The position numbers were made by a program, and so were the translations under genes. Shown piece after piece: positions 56,331 through 64,000 of a DNA stretch of 64,000 nt (the first letter of the stretch is position 1; every line of letters starts with the position of its first letter). The DNA is from Acidimicrobiales bacterium. Lineage in GTDB: Bacteria > Actinomycetota > Acidimicrobiia > Acidimicrobiales > SHLQ01. The stretch covers positions 205,480 to 269,479 of the forward strand of contig JAHDCX010000003.1 of assembly GCA_020629635.1 (NCBI GenBank). Reading direction: 5' to 3'. A model generated the notes under the pieces. That model was not told the DNA's origin. It did no database searches and saw only the letters and a list, made by a program, of their open reading frames with translations.

Positions 56331-56583
56331 AGTCCCGGAACCTACCACGGGCGGGCTGTCACCGATTCGTGTGACCCATTTCCGTGTTTCTGCGGCGTTT
56401 TGGGGCGGGGCGACGACGAATTGGTGCCACCGCTCCCTATGGTGGAGGGTCGCATCCGAGGTTCAGGTGGGCCGCTGCACGATCGGCAGGTCCGAGCCCC
56501 CGAGATCGGAAGTGGACGAAGAAAAGCTGAGCCGAGTGGGTCAGCGTCCACACTCTGCACGCGTATTTCGAAGGGACATGCTC

Positions 56584-56913
56584 ATGGCAAAGCAACGAAC
56601 CACATTCGCAAAACTGCAGCGTGAGCGGGCAAAGGCTGCGAAGAAGGCGGAGAAGCAGGCCGCTCGCATCCAGGGCCGACATGGCGCCCCCGTCACAACC
56701 GAAGAGCCCGAGATCGACGAGACCCCCGAGATCGATGAGGTCGACCTCGATTCGATGAGCACCGTCGAGCGACTCTTTGCCGGCAAGGGCCGACTCTCCG
56801 CCCCCGAGCTGATGGCGATGACCGAGAAAATTCAGCGGATGCATCAGCGTGGCGAGCTGAGCGACGACGAGCTCGAAGACGCAAAGCTCGAGCTTCTCGA
56901 GCGCATCGAGTAA
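56584..56913 (+). CDS. SHOCT-domain small protein
   Basis: 109 residues from the ATG at 56584 (AAGGGA upstream; an ATG at 56578 is too close to it). The first 35 residues are strongly basic and Lys/Ala-rich, the middle is acidic (EEPEIDETPEIDEVDLD), and the C-terminal about 28 residues ('MTEKIQRMHQRGELSDDELEDAKLELLERI') form a SHOCT domain, a short oligomerisation motif. Probably nucleoid- or membrane-surface-associated, but function is unknown. The stop codon lies in a 21-bp duplication. Confidence 0.75.
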   Translation: MAKQRTTFAKLQRERAKAAKKAEKQAARIQGRHGAPVTTEEPEIDETPEIDEVDLDSMSTVERLFAGKGRLSAPELMAMTEKIQRMHQRGELSDDELEDAKLELLERIE

Positions 56914-56946
56914 CCGCTCGAGCGTATCGAGTAACCGCTCGAGCGG
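56905..56946. terminator. 21-bp duplication of the gene end that forms a terminator hairpin
   Basis: The 21-bp unit starting atcgagtaaccgctcgagcg occurs at 56905-56925 and 56926-56946 (last base differs) and includes the TAA stop. Because each unit holds the palindrome cgctcgagcg, the two copies pair as an 11-bp stem (56914-56924 with 56936-56946) around an 11-base loop, exactly between the convergent SHOCT and thioesterase stops. Confidence 0.75.
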
Positions 56947-57759
56947 TCAGCGGGTGACGAATGGTGACCCGTCGATTCGGTAGCCGAGCAGACTTTGCGT
57001 CGCGATGGCGATCTGACCCTCACGGTCGCTCAGAAGCGTGACGCCGAGACCGGTCCCTTGGGGACCGACGTGGGTGTGGGCGTCGAGTGCGACCCATTCG
57101 CCGACGAGCTCGCGATGGATCGAGACGGCGAGGTTTGCGTTGATCAGCCCGAACGTCGACGTCGGCCCGTACACGGCACTGATGCCGGAGCCGAAGTCTG
57201 CGGCCGCGCAGACTCGTTCGAGTGGGGTCGGCGACTGACCTTCGACGATGTCGACCCGAAGTCGCATCCAGTCGACGGCGGGCCCTGGGGTCCGGAAGGA
57301 CCCTTCGGTGAATCGATGCTCAACGGCATTGCGGTGATAGGTCGTCACGTCGCCGCTCGCCCATCGTGGTGCCTCGACGGGTCGCAAGTCGTCGGGGGCG
57401 TCCGGTCGGCGGGTCGACGCCGCCGGCGATTCGGGCGGGTCGAGTTCGGCCGTCCGAAGCACGAGTGCCTCTGAGCGGGCAACGACATCGTCGTCGGCGA
57501 TCAGCTCGGACTCGACTCGTGCGACTCGGCCACTGACACGACGGCGAAGCGACCGGGCGCGCAGTGGACGAAGCGGCACGGGTCGGACGAGTTGGATCTC
57601 GATGAAGGAGACGAACTCGCGCTCCTCGACGTGGGGTTCGGTGAGGTGGGCGAGCAGCGCGCTGGGCGGGCCTCCGTGTTGGGCATCGGGCCGCCACGGG
57701 CCGCGAGTGAACTCGCTCGGGATCCATTCGTCACCCTCGTGGGCAAACAGTGCGGTCAT
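56947..57759 (-). CDS. Acyl-CoA thioesterase-like (double hotdog) protein
   Basis: 270 residues from the ATG at 57759, which overlaps the preceding stop (ATGA). It has the two-hotdog layout of TesB/4HBT_3 proteins: 'GPWRPDAQHGGPPSALLAHLTE' (about 20-40), 'VSFIEIQLVRPVPLRPLRARS' and, in the second half, 'GLINANLAVSIHRELVGEWVALDAHTHVGPQGTGLGVTLLSDREGQIA'. Probable hydrolysis of acyl-CoA. It is coupled to a GHMP kinase gene, an unusual partner. Confidence 0.82.
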   Translation of the reverse strand: MTALFAHEGDEWIPSEFTRGPWRPDAQHGGPPSALLAHLTEPHVEEREFVSFIEIQLVRPVPLRPLRARSLRRRVSGRVARVESELIADDDVVARSEALVLRTAELDPPESPAASTRRPDAPDDLRPVEAPRWASGDVTTYHRNAVEHRFTEGSFRTPGPAVDWMRLRVDIVEGQSPTPLERVCAAADFGSGISAVYGPTSTFGLINANLAVSIHRELVGEWVALDAHTHVGPQGTGLGVTLLSDREGQIAIATQSLLGYRIDGSPFVTR

Positions 57760-58652
57760 ACGGGTTCCTCGCGTTGCCAGGTCAGGATCTGGTGGCCATC
57801 TCTCGCCATCGCATCGACGAAGATCTCCCCCGCCTTGGGGAGTACGCCAACGATCGCTCCCCCGCTGCCCGCAGAGTTGGCGCTGGCGCCATGTGCCCTG
57901 GCTGCGGCGACGAGCGAGGCGTGTCGGGGGTCGAGCGTCATCATGGACGCCCGAAGGTCGTAGGTGGCATTGATCGCCTCTTTGAGGTCGTGGACCGAGT
58001 GCGAAACGATGGCCTCTCGGGCTCGCCGAGCGCAATCGGCAGAGCGGTGCATGGCGTCACGAAGCGCACCCGCCGACTCGGCAGCCATTCGCTGGCGCAG
58101 GTCGGCGTGGACGACGCCCGACGGTTCGGGGGATTCGGTCCAGGCGACGAAGAACGGGATCCGGCTCGTATCGACAGGGGTGACCACGACGTCGGCCGCG
58201 GCGGGGCCCTCGAAGCTCATGAGACAGTCTCGTCCGTGTGACTGGACGATCTGGTCTTGCCACCCTCCGGGGATCGCGAGATCGACCCGTTCGATGCGAT
58301 GCGCCAGTGTTGCGACGTCGGTGACCGCCATCTCGACCCCCACGAAGGCATTGACGGCGCGGATCGTGGCGATGACGAGGGCACTCGATCCGGCGAGGCC
58401 GACAGATCTCGGGATCGAGGTCTCGCTGTGGGCGCGGAGTTGGCGGATCGAAGGGTCGCCGTGATGATCCGCGAGTGCGGCGAGGGTCGCGTCGACGATC
58501 GGCACGGTTGCACGGGGCCCGTGTTCGTTGACTGTGACCTCCGCGGCGAGGTCTTCCACCATCACCGACAGGACGGCCCCCAAGTAGCCATCCGAGGGGT
58601 TGCCGGCGATCGCCGCACGAGCCGGGACACGGGCGGTGGCGGAGCGTTGCAC
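57756..58652 (-). CDS. GHMP-family sugar kinase (glucuronokinase-like)
   Basis: 298 residues. The N-terminal 'ARVPARAAIAGNPSDGYLGAVLSV' resembles glucuronokinase/galactokinase-type substrate loops. The ATP-binding GHMP motif is 'SVGLAGSSALVIATI' (about residue 86), and the C-terminal motif is 'HGASANSAGSGGAIVGVLP'. It probably phosphorylates the C1 of a sugar or uronic acid, with substrate uncertain. It lies upstream of and overlaps the thioesterase gene, and is separated from glgP by a terminator. Confidence 0.82.
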   Translation of the reverse strand: MQRSATARVPARAAIAGNPSDGYLGAVLSVMVEDLAAEVTVNEHGPRATVPIVDATLAALADHHGDPSIRQLRAHSETSIPRSVGLAGSSALVIATIRAVNAFVGVEMAVTDVATLAHRIERVDLAIPGGWQDQIVQSHGRDCLMSFEGPAAADVVVTPVDTSRIPFFVAWTESPEPSGVVHADLRQRMAAESAGALRDAMHRSADCARRAREAIVSHSVHDLKEAINATYDLRASMMTLDPRHASLVAAARAHGASANSAGSGGAIVGVLPKAGEIFVDAMARDGHQILTWQREEPV

Positions 58653-58675
58653 GTCGCCGACGATAGTTGCCGGGC

Positions 58676-58723
58676 GAAAAAGAAAGGTGGCCTGCCCCGT
58701 GGCGGCGGAACCCGGGGCAGGCC
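58676..58723 (-). terminator. Intrinsic terminator of the glgP transcript
   Basis: 11-bp perfect stem ggcctgccccg (58689-58699) with 58713-58723, 13-base loop. On the minus strand it is followed by cctttctttttcg (58676-58688), a genuine U-tract. It lies in the 297-bp gap between glgP (stop 58950) and the GHMP kinase start (58652). The rest of that gap shows only a weak hairpin near 58771-58794 and no gene. Confidence 0.85.
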
Positions 58724-58949
58724 TCCGTCGAAACGGGGGCGGCGGAACCCCGAGTTGTCTCGACGGTCATGACACGGAGCTTGCTCTGTGTCACGGATGG
58801 TCACGGTCGGTGGTCTCCGGCCGTATCACCTCACTATAGACACGGCCCGATCGAATTTCGTGAGTTCGAGGGCCGTGATTTGTTCCACATCGTGGAATTG
58901 TTCCATCAAATGATTTGACGAAAACCCGCGCTGGGGTCGTGGCATGGAC

Positions 58950-61481
58950 CTACTTGGCCCAGGTGAGGCAGTCGAGCGCCGTGAAATGCCCGAGCTCGTC
59001 GTGGCGGGGAACCACCCGAACGGCGATGCCATGGCGGCCCGTCGTGGTGGGTCGAACCGTCACCCGATGGGTTGCCGTGCCGTCGGGTTCGGCGTCGACA
59101 GAGGTGGCCGCTACGACTTCGGGGGCGACGAGCGAGGCCTCCATGTCGACTGGTCCGTGCAGGATCTGCACCTCGAGGTCGGACTGGCGAAGCCGGCCCG
59201 CGTCGACAATGACGTCGACCCGGGTCGCCAGGCCCCCGAGATCCTCGGATTGGCTCTGTACGACATCGAGCACCGCAACCGAGTCCCAGCCAGAGCGGAT
59301 CCGGTCCTTCCATTCTGCGAGGTCCCCGGGGATCGACGAGAGGTCACGGTGCACGTGGGCGGCGCGCTCGGCGAGCGGCGCGTAGTACTCGGTCACGTAG
59401 TCGCGAACCATCCGGGTCGACTCGACGGCCGGCCCGAGTCGGACGATCGAGTTGCGCATCATGGTCGTCCAACCCGGGGGAAGGATGGAGCCGTCATCGC
59501 CGTAGAACGACGGAACGACGTCGTCCTCGAGCACGCGGAACAACGTTCGGGATTCGTGGGTGTCGCGGGCCTCGACGTCGTCGATCCACCAGGCGGTCGG
59601 GATGGCGAATCCGAGGTCGTGGGCGTACATCTCCGCCCACCAGCCGTCGAGGATCGAGAGATTCAGGCCGCCGTTGTAGACCACCTTCATGCCTGAGGTC
59701 CCGCACGCCTCCATGGGCTGGCGAGGCGTGTTCAGCCAGACGTCGACCCCCTGGTACAAGAAGCGGCCGACTTCGATGTCGTAGTCGTCGAGGTAGACGA
59801 ACCGGGTTCGGTTGCGGGCGTCGAGGGCGAACTGCGCGACCTGCTGAAGAATGCGCTTTCCGGGCTCGTCGGCAGGGTGGGCCTTGCCGGCGAAGATGAA
59901 TTGGACCGGCCGTTCCGGGTCGCGCATGAGGTCGCGCAGACGCCCCTCGTTCTGCAGGAGCAGGTTCGCCCGCTTGTAGGTGGCGAACCGTCGGGCGAAC
60001 CCGATCGTCAACACGTTCGGGTCGAGGATCTCGTTCGCCCATTCGGCCTCGGGCGCAGAGACCCCCTTGGCGATCAGCGATCGGCGGACCCGATCGCGGG
60101 CGAACTGCACGAGTCGGTCACGGCCGGCCGCCCGAATCGAGCGGAGCTGCTCGTCGGAGACGTCCTCGATCGACGACCAACGCTCCGGTTCGGCTTCGCT
60201 CCAGTCCGAGCCGATGTGGCGTTCGAAGAGATCGTCCATCTCGCGCATCACCCACGTCCGAGCGTTGACCCCATTCGTGACGGATCCGATCGGTACCTCG
60301 TCGACGGGAAGGTCCGGCCACAGGGACTGGAACATCGAACGGGACACGTCGCCGTGGAGTTTGGCGACACCGTTGCTGGCGTGGGCGAGCCGGAGGCCGA
60401 GCACCGCCATGTTGAGCTCTTGGCCCGCGGGTGAGCCGGGCTCGTGACCCATCGCCATGAAGTCGTCGAGGGTGATCCCCACCTCCCCGCACCAACCGGA
60501 GAAGTAGCGGTCGATCAGCTCCCGCGGGAACCGGTCGATGCCCGCCGGGACGGGGGTGTGGGTCGTGAACAGCGTGGCGGGCCGAATGGCTTCGAGCGCG
60601 GCACGAAAGTCGAGTCCGTGCTCGTTCATCATCACCCGAATGCGTTCGAGCGCCGAGAACGCGGCGTGGCCCTCGTTCATGTGGAAGACCTGCGGTGCGT
60701 AGCCGAGGTGCTCGAGCAGTCGGACACCACCGATGCCGAGGACGAGCTCCTGGCGAATGCGTTGCTCCTTGTCGCCTCCGTACAGTCGATCGGTGATCAG
60801 CCGATCCGAGGCGAGGTTCTCCTCGACATCGGTGTCGAGCAGATAGAGCGGTACCCGTCCGACTCGCGCTTCCCACGCACGGGCATGGACCACCACGTCG
60901 CCGATCTCGACCGGGACCCGGACGCCCGGGATCTCCCGCAGCGACATCTGCTCCGGGTCGAGGTCGGGGAAGAACTCTCGCTGCCAGCCCGAATGGTCCA
61001 GGCTCTGGGTGAAGTAGCCGTGGCGGTACTTGAGTCCGATGCCGACGAGCGGCACGCCCAACTCGTTGGCCGCCTTGAGGTGGTCGCCCGCAAGGATGCC
61101 GAGCCCACCCGAATACTGCGGGAGGGCCTTCGCAATGCCGAACTCGGCCGAGAAGTAGGCGACCGACTGCAGGTGGCCGTGTTGATGTAGCTGGAACCAG
61201 CGGGGCATGGCGAGCGATCGCTCGAGCGAGTCCCGGAGCTCGGTCGCCTGCGCGACATACGACGGGTCCGACGCCAGGGCAACGAGACGTTCCTGGGGTG
61301 CCGCGTACAGCGTCCCGATCGGGTCGAGCGTTTCGCCTCCGCGTCGATCTTCTCGGAGCCGGGCGAACAACGACTGCACACGAGGGTCGCTCAACCAGCC
61401 GAGGTTCATGGCGATGTCGTGGAGAGGCTGCAGGGCCTCGGGCAGGTTGGCCCGCACGACGTAGGTGCGAATTGCCTTCAT
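58950..61481 (-). CDS. glgP: Alpha-glucan (glycogen/maltodextrin) phosphorylase
   Basis: 843 residues from the ATG at 61481 (MKAIRTYVVRANLPEAL), the standard N-terminus of this actinobacterial GlgP form; the frame is open upstream. It releases glucose-1-phosphate from glycogen or maltodextrins using PLP. The Schiff-base lysine is in 'EACGTSGMKVVYNGGLN' and other family motifs are 'SAEFGIAKALPQYSGGLGILAGDHLKAA', 'HMNEGHAAF', 'FTTHTPVPAGIDRF' and 'TIGFARRFATYKRANLL'. It belongs to the shorter DUF3417-containing type, in which the N-terminal domain differs from muscle phosphorylase. It ends at a terminator at 58689. Confidence 0.94.
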   Translation of the reverse strand: MKAIRTYVVRANLPEALQPLHDIAMNLGWLSDPRVQSLFARLREDRRGGETLDPIGTLYAAPQERLVALASDPSYVAQATELRDSLERSLAMPRWFQLHQHGHLQSVAYFSAEFGIAKALPQYSGGLGILAGDHLKAANELGVPLVGIGLKYRHGYFTQSLDHSGWQREFFPDLDPEQMSLREIPGVRVPVEIGDVVVHARAWEARVGRVPLYLLDTDVEENLASDRLITDRLYGGDKEQRIRQELVLGIGGVRLLEHLGYAPQVFHMNEGHAAFSALERIRVMMNEHGLDFRAALEAIRPATLFTTHTPVPAGIDRFPRELIDRYFSGWCGEVGITLDDFMAMGHEPGSPAGQELNMAVLGLRLAHASNGVAKLHGDVSRSMFQSLWPDLPVDEVPIGSVTNGVNARTWVMREMDDLFERHIGSDWSEAEPERWSSIEDVSDEQLRSIRAAGRDRLVQFARDRVRRSLIAKGVSAPEAEWANEILDPNVLTIGFARRFATYKRANLLLQNEGRLRDLMRDPERPVQFIFAGKAHPADEPGKRILQQVAQFALDARNRTRFVYLDDYDIEVGRFLYQGVDVWLNTPRQPMEACGTSGMKVVYNGGLNLSILDGWWAEMYAHDLGFAIPTAWWIDDVEARDTHESRTLFRVLEDDVVPSFYGDDGSILPPGWTTMMRNSIVRLGPAVESTRMVRDYVTEYYAPLAERAAHVHRDLSSIPGDLAEWKDRIRSGWDSVAVLDVVQSQSEDLGGLATRVDVIVDAGRLRQSDLEVQILHGPVDMEASLVAPEVVAATSVDAEPDGTATHRVTVRPTTTGRHGIAVRVVPRHDELGHFTALDCLTWAK

Positions 61482-61652
61482 GAGCACGTCCTGGTTCGGC
61501 GAAAGATCACTGTCCGTGGCCACATCGGCAGGGGATGCGGGGGCCTGAGTTGCGAGGACACGCGTGATCCCTGAGCCGCCGCCCGCGTGACCGTACGCTA
61601 TCGCCAGCACGTGGCGACGACGAAATTCCCGGTTACGATGTGGCGCCTCAGC

Positions 61653-61725
61653 GGGGGTGTAGCTCAGTTGGTAGAGCGCCTCGGTCGCATCGAGGAGGCC
61701 AGGGGTTCAACTCCCCTCACCTCCA
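61653..61725 (+). tRNA. tRNA-Ala (anticodon CGC)
   Basis: Complete cloverleaf by hand folding: acceptor gggggtg pairs with cacctcc, including the G3-U70 pair that identifies alanine tRNAs. D-arm is tagctcagttggtagagc, anticodon stem cctcg/cgagg with loop gtcgcat (anticodon cgc, reading GCG), T-arm agggg-ttcaact-cccct and discriminator A. CCA is not fully encoded (accg follows). A -10-like TACGAT lies about 13 bp upstream. Confidence 0.96.
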
Positions 61726-61738
61726 CCGCTTTCCCCAC

Positions 61739-61799
61739 GATTGGGGTCAAGTCTTTCCAATAGACAACTGTTGTCTATTGGAAAGACTTGACCCCAATC
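61739..61799. repeat. 61-bp perfect palindrome beside tRNA-Ala, REPIN/RAYT-like
   Basis: A 30-base arm (61739-61768, beginning gattggggtcaag) and its exact complement (61770-61799, ending cttgaccccaatc) surround a single T. Six further bases pair with one bulge, and accccaat recurs at 61806-61813. There is no T-run. The arm ends 'ggggtcaag...cttgacccc' resemble the REP-like elements mobilised by IS200-type (Y1) tyrosine transposases, but no transposase is in the window. It could also terminate the tRNA transcript. Confidence 0.85.
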
Positions 61800-61830
61800 T
61801 GTGGGACCCCAATGTGCGGACCAATAAGCG

Positions 61831-62247
61831 TCAGGGGCGGGGGCCGGGGCGGACCATCGGGCGTTCGGGCTCGAGCACGGGGCCAAGGGTGACCGCAGGG
61901 CGGCCGCTGTCGTCCTGGGGGCGTTCGATCTGCCACACGGCCCACGCGTAGGCGATGAGTGCGAGGTCGATGATCAGGTGCACCGACCAGAGCAGGCTCC
62001 ACGCTCGGGCGAGAACCAGGGTGGTGACTGCAGCAAGCGCCAACCCTCCCAAGACCTCTCGCCGACGGCGACGAGCCATGACGGCGCTCTGAGGCGTCGC
62101 GAGCGGCCCCGGAGGGCGTTGGATCGACGACATCTGCGGGATGCCCGAGCCACCGAAGCCGTGTCCGGCCATGAACCGATCACGGCCCCAGGCCCACAAC
62201 CAGCCAGCCCATGCCAGCCCGATCAGCAGTACGACAAGAAAAGTCAC
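61831..62247 (-). CDS. SepX/GlpR-like small membrane protein
   Basis: 138 residues: an N-terminal membrane helix ('MTFLVVLLIGLAWAGWLWAW'), a short linker with 'SAVMARRRRREVLGGLALAAVTTLVLA' leading into a second helix, a third helix ('VHLIIDLALIAYAWAVWQI') and a proline-rich cytoplasmic tail. The ARRRRR-plus-paired-helix layout and the position beside moa/moe genes match the actinobacterial SepX/GlpR family, which helps organise FtsZ in Streptomyces. The assignment rests on layout and context. Confidence 0.6.
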   Translation of the reverse strand: MTFLVVLLIGLAWAGWLWAWGRDRFMAGHGFGGSGIPQMSSIQRPPGPLATPQSAVMARRRRREVLGGLALAAVTTLVLARAWSLLWSVHLIIDLALIAYAWAVWQIERPQDDSGRPAVTLGPVLEPERPMVRPGPRP

Positions 62248-62309
62248 TGTTGGGGATCTCCACCCGTGTTGCGCCAGGAACGGTCGACAACGTTACCGGT
62301 GGATGTCGA

Positions 62310-62813
62310 TCAGGTGACGGACTCGCGATCCGAACTTCTGTGATACACGCCACTTGCGCCGCCGGTCTTCTCCCACAAGGCGATTTCGCTGATCGTCATG
62401 GCCTTGTCGAGCGACTTGCACATGTCATAGATCGTGAGCGCGGCGACCGAACACGCCGTCAGCGCTTCCATCTCGACGCCGGTGCGTCCGACCGTCTCGA
62501 CGCTCGCCTCGATGTCGATCCGGTCGTCCCCGATCTCGAAGTTGACCGTGACGGCGCCGATCAGCAGCGGATGGCACAGCGGAATGAGATCGCTCGTGCG
62601 TTTGGCTGCCTGGATGCCCGCCACGCGGGCCACGCTCAACACATCGCCTTTGGCGATCGCGCCTCGCGCCACGGCATCGGCCGTGTCGGGAGTCATCGTC
62701 ACGACGCCTCTGGCCATCGCCCGACGATGCGTCGGCTCTTTCGGCGTGACGTCGACCATACGAGCCCGGCCGAGTGGATCGAGGTGCGTGAAGCCCTCGT
62801 GCGATGACGTCAT
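62310..62813 (-). CDS. moaC: Cyclic pyranopterin monophosphate synthase MoaC
   Basis: 167 residues. MoaC completes the first step of molybdenum cofactor biosynthesis together with MoaA. Visible motifs are 'MVDVTPKEPTHRRAMARG', 'KGDVLSVARVAGIQAAKRTSDLIPLCHPL' and 'ETVGRTGVEMEALTACSVAALTIYDMCKSLDKAM', which hold the active-site Lys, His and Asp/Glu residues. It starts 3 bp after the moaA stop, so the two are co-transcribed. Confidence 0.96.
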   Translation of the reverse strand: MTSSHEGFTHLDPLGRARMVDVTPKEPTHRRAMARGVVTMTPDTADAVARGAIAKGDVLSVARVAGIQAAKRTSDLIPLCHPLLIGAVTVNFEIGDDRIDIEASVETVGRTGVEMEALTACSVAALTIYDMCKSLDKAMTISEIALWEKTGGASGVYHRSSDRESVT

Positions 62814-62816
62814 CGA

Positions 62817-63794
62817 TCAGCCTCCGATTTGGCTCATGTTGCGTTTGGGCCGGATGAAGTGCACATCGTCGATCCCGTGGCCCGCCCACTTGCGGCCGAC
62901 CGAGCCCTCGATGATGCGAGCGAGGTCGTCGTCGCTGGCACCGGCACGCATTGCGTCTCGGAGGCTGTCGTCGGTGACGGCAAACAGACAGTTCCGGAAC
63001 GTGCCGTCCGCGGTGAGTCGGATTCGGTCGCAGCTGTCGCAGAACTTCTCGGTCACGGTCGCGATGACCCCGATCTCACCACCACCGTCGCGGTAGCGAT
63101 AGCGAGTCGCCGGAGCCGACGTGCGTTGGACGGCGTCGATCGGGAAGCGGGCATCGATCGTGTCGATCACTCGTTGGAGCGGCACGACCTTGTCGTGGCC
63201 CCATTGTTCGTCCGCATCGAGCGGCATGAACTCGATGAACCGGACGATCACGCCCCTGTCTCGACCGAACTCGGCGAAGTCGAGGATCTCGTCGTCGTTG
63301 ATCCCGTTCATCAGCACGCAGTTGATCTTGACCGGATCGAACCCGGCCTCCAGCGCTGCATCGATGCCGTCGAGGACCCGGTGCAGGTCGTCTCGCCGCG
63401 TCAGTTCGATGAAGCGTTCGCGATCGAGCGAGTCGAGGCTGATGTTCAGCCGTTTCAGCCCAGCCTTCTTGAGGTCCTCGGCCACGAGGCGGAGGGTCGC
63501 CCCGTTGGTGGTCATCGCCAAGTCGACGTCGAGCGCGGCGAGTCGGGCGACGAGATCCGGGAGGTTGGCTCGCACCGTCGGCTCGCCGCCGGTGAGGCGA
63601 ATGCTGTCGACGTCGTAGCGCTCGACGAGCAGCCGCGCGATGCGTTCGATCTCCTCGAAACGAAGGATCGAATCACGGGGCATCCAGGTCATGCCCTCTT
63701 CGGGCATGCAGTACTGGCAGCGGAAGTTGCAGCGATCCGTGATCGCGATTCGGAGATCACGATGCACTCGCCCGAACGAGTCGACCAGCTCCAT
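62817..63794 (-). CDS. moaA: GTP 3',8-cyclase MoaA (radical SAM)
   Basis: 325 residues from the ATG at 63794 (MELVDSFGRVHRDLRIAITDRC). The radical-SAM cluster is CNFRCQYC, the second cluster is in 'FCDSCDRIRLTADGTFRNCLF', and the C-terminus ends in the double glycine (IGG) required for activity in this family. It converts GTP to the first pterin precursor of molybdenum cofactor. The cofactor would serve the xanthine-dehydrogenase-type enzyme at 25.7-29.4 kb. Divergent from moeA (79-bp gap, no molybdenum-cofactor riboswitch recognised). Confidence 0.97.
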   Translation of the reverse strand: MELVDSFGRVHRDLRIAITDRCNFRCQYCMPEEGMTWMPRDSILRFEEIERIARLLVERYDVDSIRLTGGEPTVRANLPDLVARLAALDVDLAMTTNGATLRLVAEDLKKAGLKRLNISLDSLDRERFIELTRRDDLHRVLDGIDAALEAGFDPVKINCVLMNGINDDEILDFAEFGRDRGVIVRFIEFMPLDADEQWGHDKVVPLQRVIDTIDARFPIDAVQRTSAPATRYRYRDGGGEIGVIATVTEKFCDSCDRIRLTADGTFRNCLFAVTDDSLRDAMRAGASDDDLARIIEGSVGRKWAGHGIDDVHFIRPKRNMSQIGG

Positions 63795-63873
63795 GGCACA
63801 AGGGTATGGGGCCAACGCACGTTCGGGCCACCGGAGCCCGCCCCAATCAAGAGCGACCTCGTAGCCTGCGTGC

Positions 63874-64000
63874 ATGATCCCTCTCGAGGACGCCCGAACC
63901 CATGTGCTCGACCGGTGCGTAGCGCTTGCGACCGAGACGATCGCCATCGACGACGCGCTCGGCCTCGTTCTGGTCGAACCCGTCCGCTCGACCGGACCGA
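63874..64000 (+). CDS. moeA: Molybdopterin molybdenumtransferase MoeA, 5' part
   Basis: Only the first 42 codons are in the window, starting at the ATG at 63874. MIPLEDARTHVLDRC followed by 'IAIDDALGLVLVEPVRS' matches the N-terminus of MoeA, the enzyme that inserts molybdate into molybdopterin-AMP. Its position divergent from moaA supports the call. Confidence 0.85.
   Translation, partial: MIPLEDARTHVLDRCVALATETIAIDDALGLVLVEPVRSTGP

Noticed and set aside
63795-63873. Possible molybdenum-cofactor riboswitch between moaA and moeA
   Set aside because: Only 79 bp and no recognisable Moco-riboswitch fold on either strand.

Overview
The window is 64 kb of high-GC DNA (roughly two-thirds G+C by eye) with dense, mostly single-gene or short-operon coding, many GTG starts, and ATGA/GTGA stop-start overlaps. 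The gene content points to an actinobacterium, most likely a marine Acidimicrobiia (Ilumatobacter-like). Indicators are urease in the order ureABC-F-G-D without ureE, F420/LLM oxidoreductase, MalT-type LuxR regulator, SepX/GlpR-like protein beside moa/moe genes, septum-formation and DUF3048 proteins, and a DddP-like DMSP lyase. The lineage is inferred from gene content only. No prophage, integrase, intact insertion sequence or CRISPR array is visible.

Layout. 1-2.6 kb: the end of a nucleoside/purine-type ABC importer (ATPase and two permeases). 2.6-6.6 kb: a MalT-like LuxR regulator and a membrane GGDEF protein. 6.7-19.3 kb: a degenerate sensor-kinase-like membrane protein translationally coupled to a giant 3,753-residue surface protein. 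19.3-23.7 kb: the urease operon, divergent from a K+-channel/RCK protein and an L,D-transpeptidase lipoprotein. 25.7-29.4 kb: a two-gene xanthine-dehydrogenase-family enzyme. 29.5-35.9 kb: an orphan Flp pilin, a PLP enzyme, a PhoX-type gene wrecked by frameshifts and a deletion, a RecB-type nuclease and two unknown proteins. 35.9-41.5 kb: mutM, a membrane-anchored sigma-like protein with a DUF3048 protein, a septum-formation protein and the DddP-like protein. 41.5-50.7 kb: metabolic singletons (LLM oxidoreductase, methyltransferases, isochorismate synthase, ThiD, CopC-like, HpcH aldolase, 2-oxoglutarate oxygenase, a frameshifted PQQ-propeller gene). 50.7-56 kb: two ammonium transporters and a degenerate GGDEF-EAL protein. 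56-64 kb: ferredoxin, SHOCT protein, thioesterase/GHMP-kinase pair, glucan phosphorylase, tRNA-Ala(CGC), a SepX-like protein, moaC, moaA and the start of moeA.

How the genes may work together. Purine/nucleoside uptake, a molybdenum hydroxylase, molybdenum cofactor synthesis, urease and two Amt channels together suggest scavenging of organic nitrogen (purines, urea) and ammonium. The most interesting non-coding signal supports this. Six GTTTC/GTGTC pentamers spaced 10-11 bp apart lie upstream of the first amt gene. A GTTTC-N6-GTTTC pair lies just upstream of ureA. This is the tandem geometry expected of a GlnR/PhoP-type (OmpR-family) regulator and resembles the GAAAC half-sites of GlnR boxes. 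Other notable signals are a 61-bp near-perfect palindrome beside the tRNA gene, gene ends duplicated together with their stop codons, and single-base losses in two broken genes.
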